Positions 63,184 to 64,000 of a stretch of DNA of 64,000 nucleotides are shown here, piece after piece. This DNA comes from Pseudomonadota bacterium (GTDB lineage: Bacteria > Pseudomonadota > Alphaproteobacteria > Rhizobiales > Xanthobacteraceae). Position 1 is the first letter of the stretch, and the number at the start of each line of letters is the position of its first letter. Location: positions 62,001-126,000 of the forward strand of contig JAEWIX010000040.1 of NCBI GenBank assembly GCA_023386885.1. Reading direction: 5' to 3'. The translations under genes and the position numbers were made by a program. The notes under the pieces are model-generated. The model worked only from the letters and a program-made list of their open reading frames with translations, was not told the origin of the DNA and ran no database searches.

Positions 63184-63783
63184 ATGGCGCTGGGCCGTCC
63201 CCGCGAATTCGATCTCGATCAGGCTCTGGAGAATGCTCTGCACGTCTTCTGGGAGAAGGGGTACGAGGGGGCGTCGATGGCGGACCTGACGGAAGCCATG
63301 GGCATCACCAAGCCGTCGCTCTACGCCGCGTTCGGCAACAAGGAAGAGTTGTTCCGCAAGGCGTTCGATACATACCTCGATGGTCCGGCGGGATACGCAA
63401 GGCTGGCGCTGCAGCAACCAACGGCGCGCGCGGTGGTCGAGAACCTGCTCTATGGCGAAGTGGACGCGGTGACGGATCCGGAGTGTCCAGCGGGCTGTCT
63501 CTCAATCAATGGCGCGCTGACCTGCGGTGAAGCGGCAGACTCGATCAAGCAGGAATTGCGCACGCGCCGGGCCGCGTGGGAGGAAGACCTGCGGCTGCGG
63601 CTCGACCAGGCGAAGACAGAGGGCGATCTGCCCACGACGACGGACACTGCCGCGCTCGCGCGCTATATCGCGACCATGATGCAGGGTATTGCGGTGCAGG
63701 CCGTCGGCGGCACCACGCGCGAGGACCTGAAAAAGATCGCCGAAATGGTGCTGACCACCTGGCCGCCGGTGGCGGGCGGGTAG
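63184..63783 (+). CDS. TetR/AcrR-family transcriptional regulator
   Basis: The 199-residue protein has the TetR DNA-binding domain at its N-terminus: ALENALHVFWEKGYEGASMA, then LTEAMGITKPSLYAAFGNKE with the recognition helix in KPSLYAAFGNK. The C-terminal ligand-binding domain includes the CPAGCLSINGALTCGEAADS segment typical of the YerO/AcrR-like group. GAGGTGA precedes the ATG. It is divergent from the MexEF-like operon and is probably its repressor, released by an effluxed compound. Confidence 0.94.
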   Translation: MALGRPREFDLDQALENALHVFWEKGYEGASMADLTEAMGITKPSLYAAFGNKEELFRKAFDTYLDGPAGYARLALQQPTARAVVENLLYGEVDAVTDPECPAGCLSINGALTCGEAADSIKQELRTRRAAWEEDLRLRLDQAKTEGDLPTTTDTAALARYIATMMQGIAVQAVGGTTREDLKKIAEMVLTTWPPVAGG

Positions 63784-64000
63784 GGGCCAAAATCATCTGA
63801 AGGCAACTGGCGAAAATCCTCATCCCGAAAGCCTAGCTCAATTTCGCCTCATCGATCAGTGCTTTCGTTGGGGAGGCATGACCGCGTGGCGCCCGTCCGT
63901 GTGAATGCCGATGACCCGGAAGCCGTGCTTCGTCGTGCCCCAACCGGTGCGCTCAGGCGTGATGCCCCCGCGTTATGTTGCTCTACGCGGCCATCGCCAT
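63784..64000. other. Right-edge interval, no supported gene
   Basis: These 217 bases follow the TetR gene. A minus-strand frame at about 63850-63965 reads TPERTGWGTTKHGFRVIGIH and is protein-like, but it has no start codon that I can place and ends quickly. It may be the end of a gene or a relic. Confidence 0.3.

Noticed and set aside
63850..63965. Short minus-strand frame with TGWGTTKHGFRVIGIH
   Set aside because: Protein-like but under 40 codons, without a start I can place. It may belong to a relic, so it is mentioned only in the edge interval.
1..64000. tRNA or rRNA genes as island boundaries
   Set aside because: I looked for T-arm consensus strings and clover-leaf ends near the accessory region and found none convincing.

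Overview
The window is high-GC DNA from an alphaproteobacterium, most likely a Hyphomicrobiales member close to Bradyrhizobium, Rhodopseudomonas, Nitrobacter or Afipia. This rests on the style of the proteins and the gene set only; there is no rRNA or other marker gene. I see no tRNA, rRNA or CRISPR array.

Layout. 0-8.5 kb is an exopolysaccharide locus: a Wza/GumB-type export protein, a PPP-family phosphatase, an ExoY-like sugar transferase, a ManC-type enzyme, an FkbM methyltransferase, UDP-glucose dehydrogenase and a UDP-glucuronate-epimerase-like gene broken by a one-base deletion. 8.9-17 kb is a full ectoine/hydroxyectoine cluster (ectR divergent from ectABCD-ask) followed by two MFS transporter genes with 4-nt overlaps, the second ProP-like. 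17-22.7 kb holds a GlcG-like gene, a GlcD/GlcF-type fusion dehydrogenase, a serine-glyoxylate-type aminotransferase and an enoyl-CoA hydratase. 23.3-30.6 kb holds a glycosyltransferase divergent from an ABC exporter, an amylo-alpha-1,6-glucosidase, a PRC-barrel protein and an MFS transporter. 31.2-35.8 kb is a small catabolic unit: IclR regulator, periplasmic binding protein, aldehyde dehydrogenase and SDR.

From 36 kb the DNA becomes accessory in character. There is a solitary C5-cytosine methyltransferase, a decayed ParS/MbcA-type antitoxin with a possible RES-toxin remnant, and a truncated DUF262 fragment. Next is an unusual four-gene minus-strand group (ECF sigma factor, ParA-like ATPase with a deviant Walker A, a small DUF6634-like protein, and a Lon-type AAA+ ATPase without protease). 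It is split by about 1 kb of non-coding DNA carrying a 323-bp tandem duplication and a cluster of GATC sites. An ordinary acyl-CoA catabolic operon (two acyl-CoA dehydrogenases, nitronate monooxygenase, enoyl-CoA hydratase) follows at 44.9-49.2 kb. An IS110-family element at about 50-51.2 kb opens a 7-kb stretch with one credible small gene. 58.4-63.8 kb is a MexEF-like RND efflux operon with a divergent TetR regulator and a visible operator.

The strongest unexplained signal is a family of arrays in which a 21-bp unit beginning GATTCA recurs in exact 21-bp register (two helical turns, or seven codons). Six arrays lie at 52.7, 53.1, 57.5, 57.8, 58.0 and 58.3 kb. A related, more diverged array in the opposite orientation lies at 39.8 kb, beside the AAA+ gene. 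The last four sit inside a 249-bp tandem repeat that abuts the 3' end of the RND permease gene. GATTC is a form of GANTC, the methylation site of the alphaproteobacterial CcrM enzyme.
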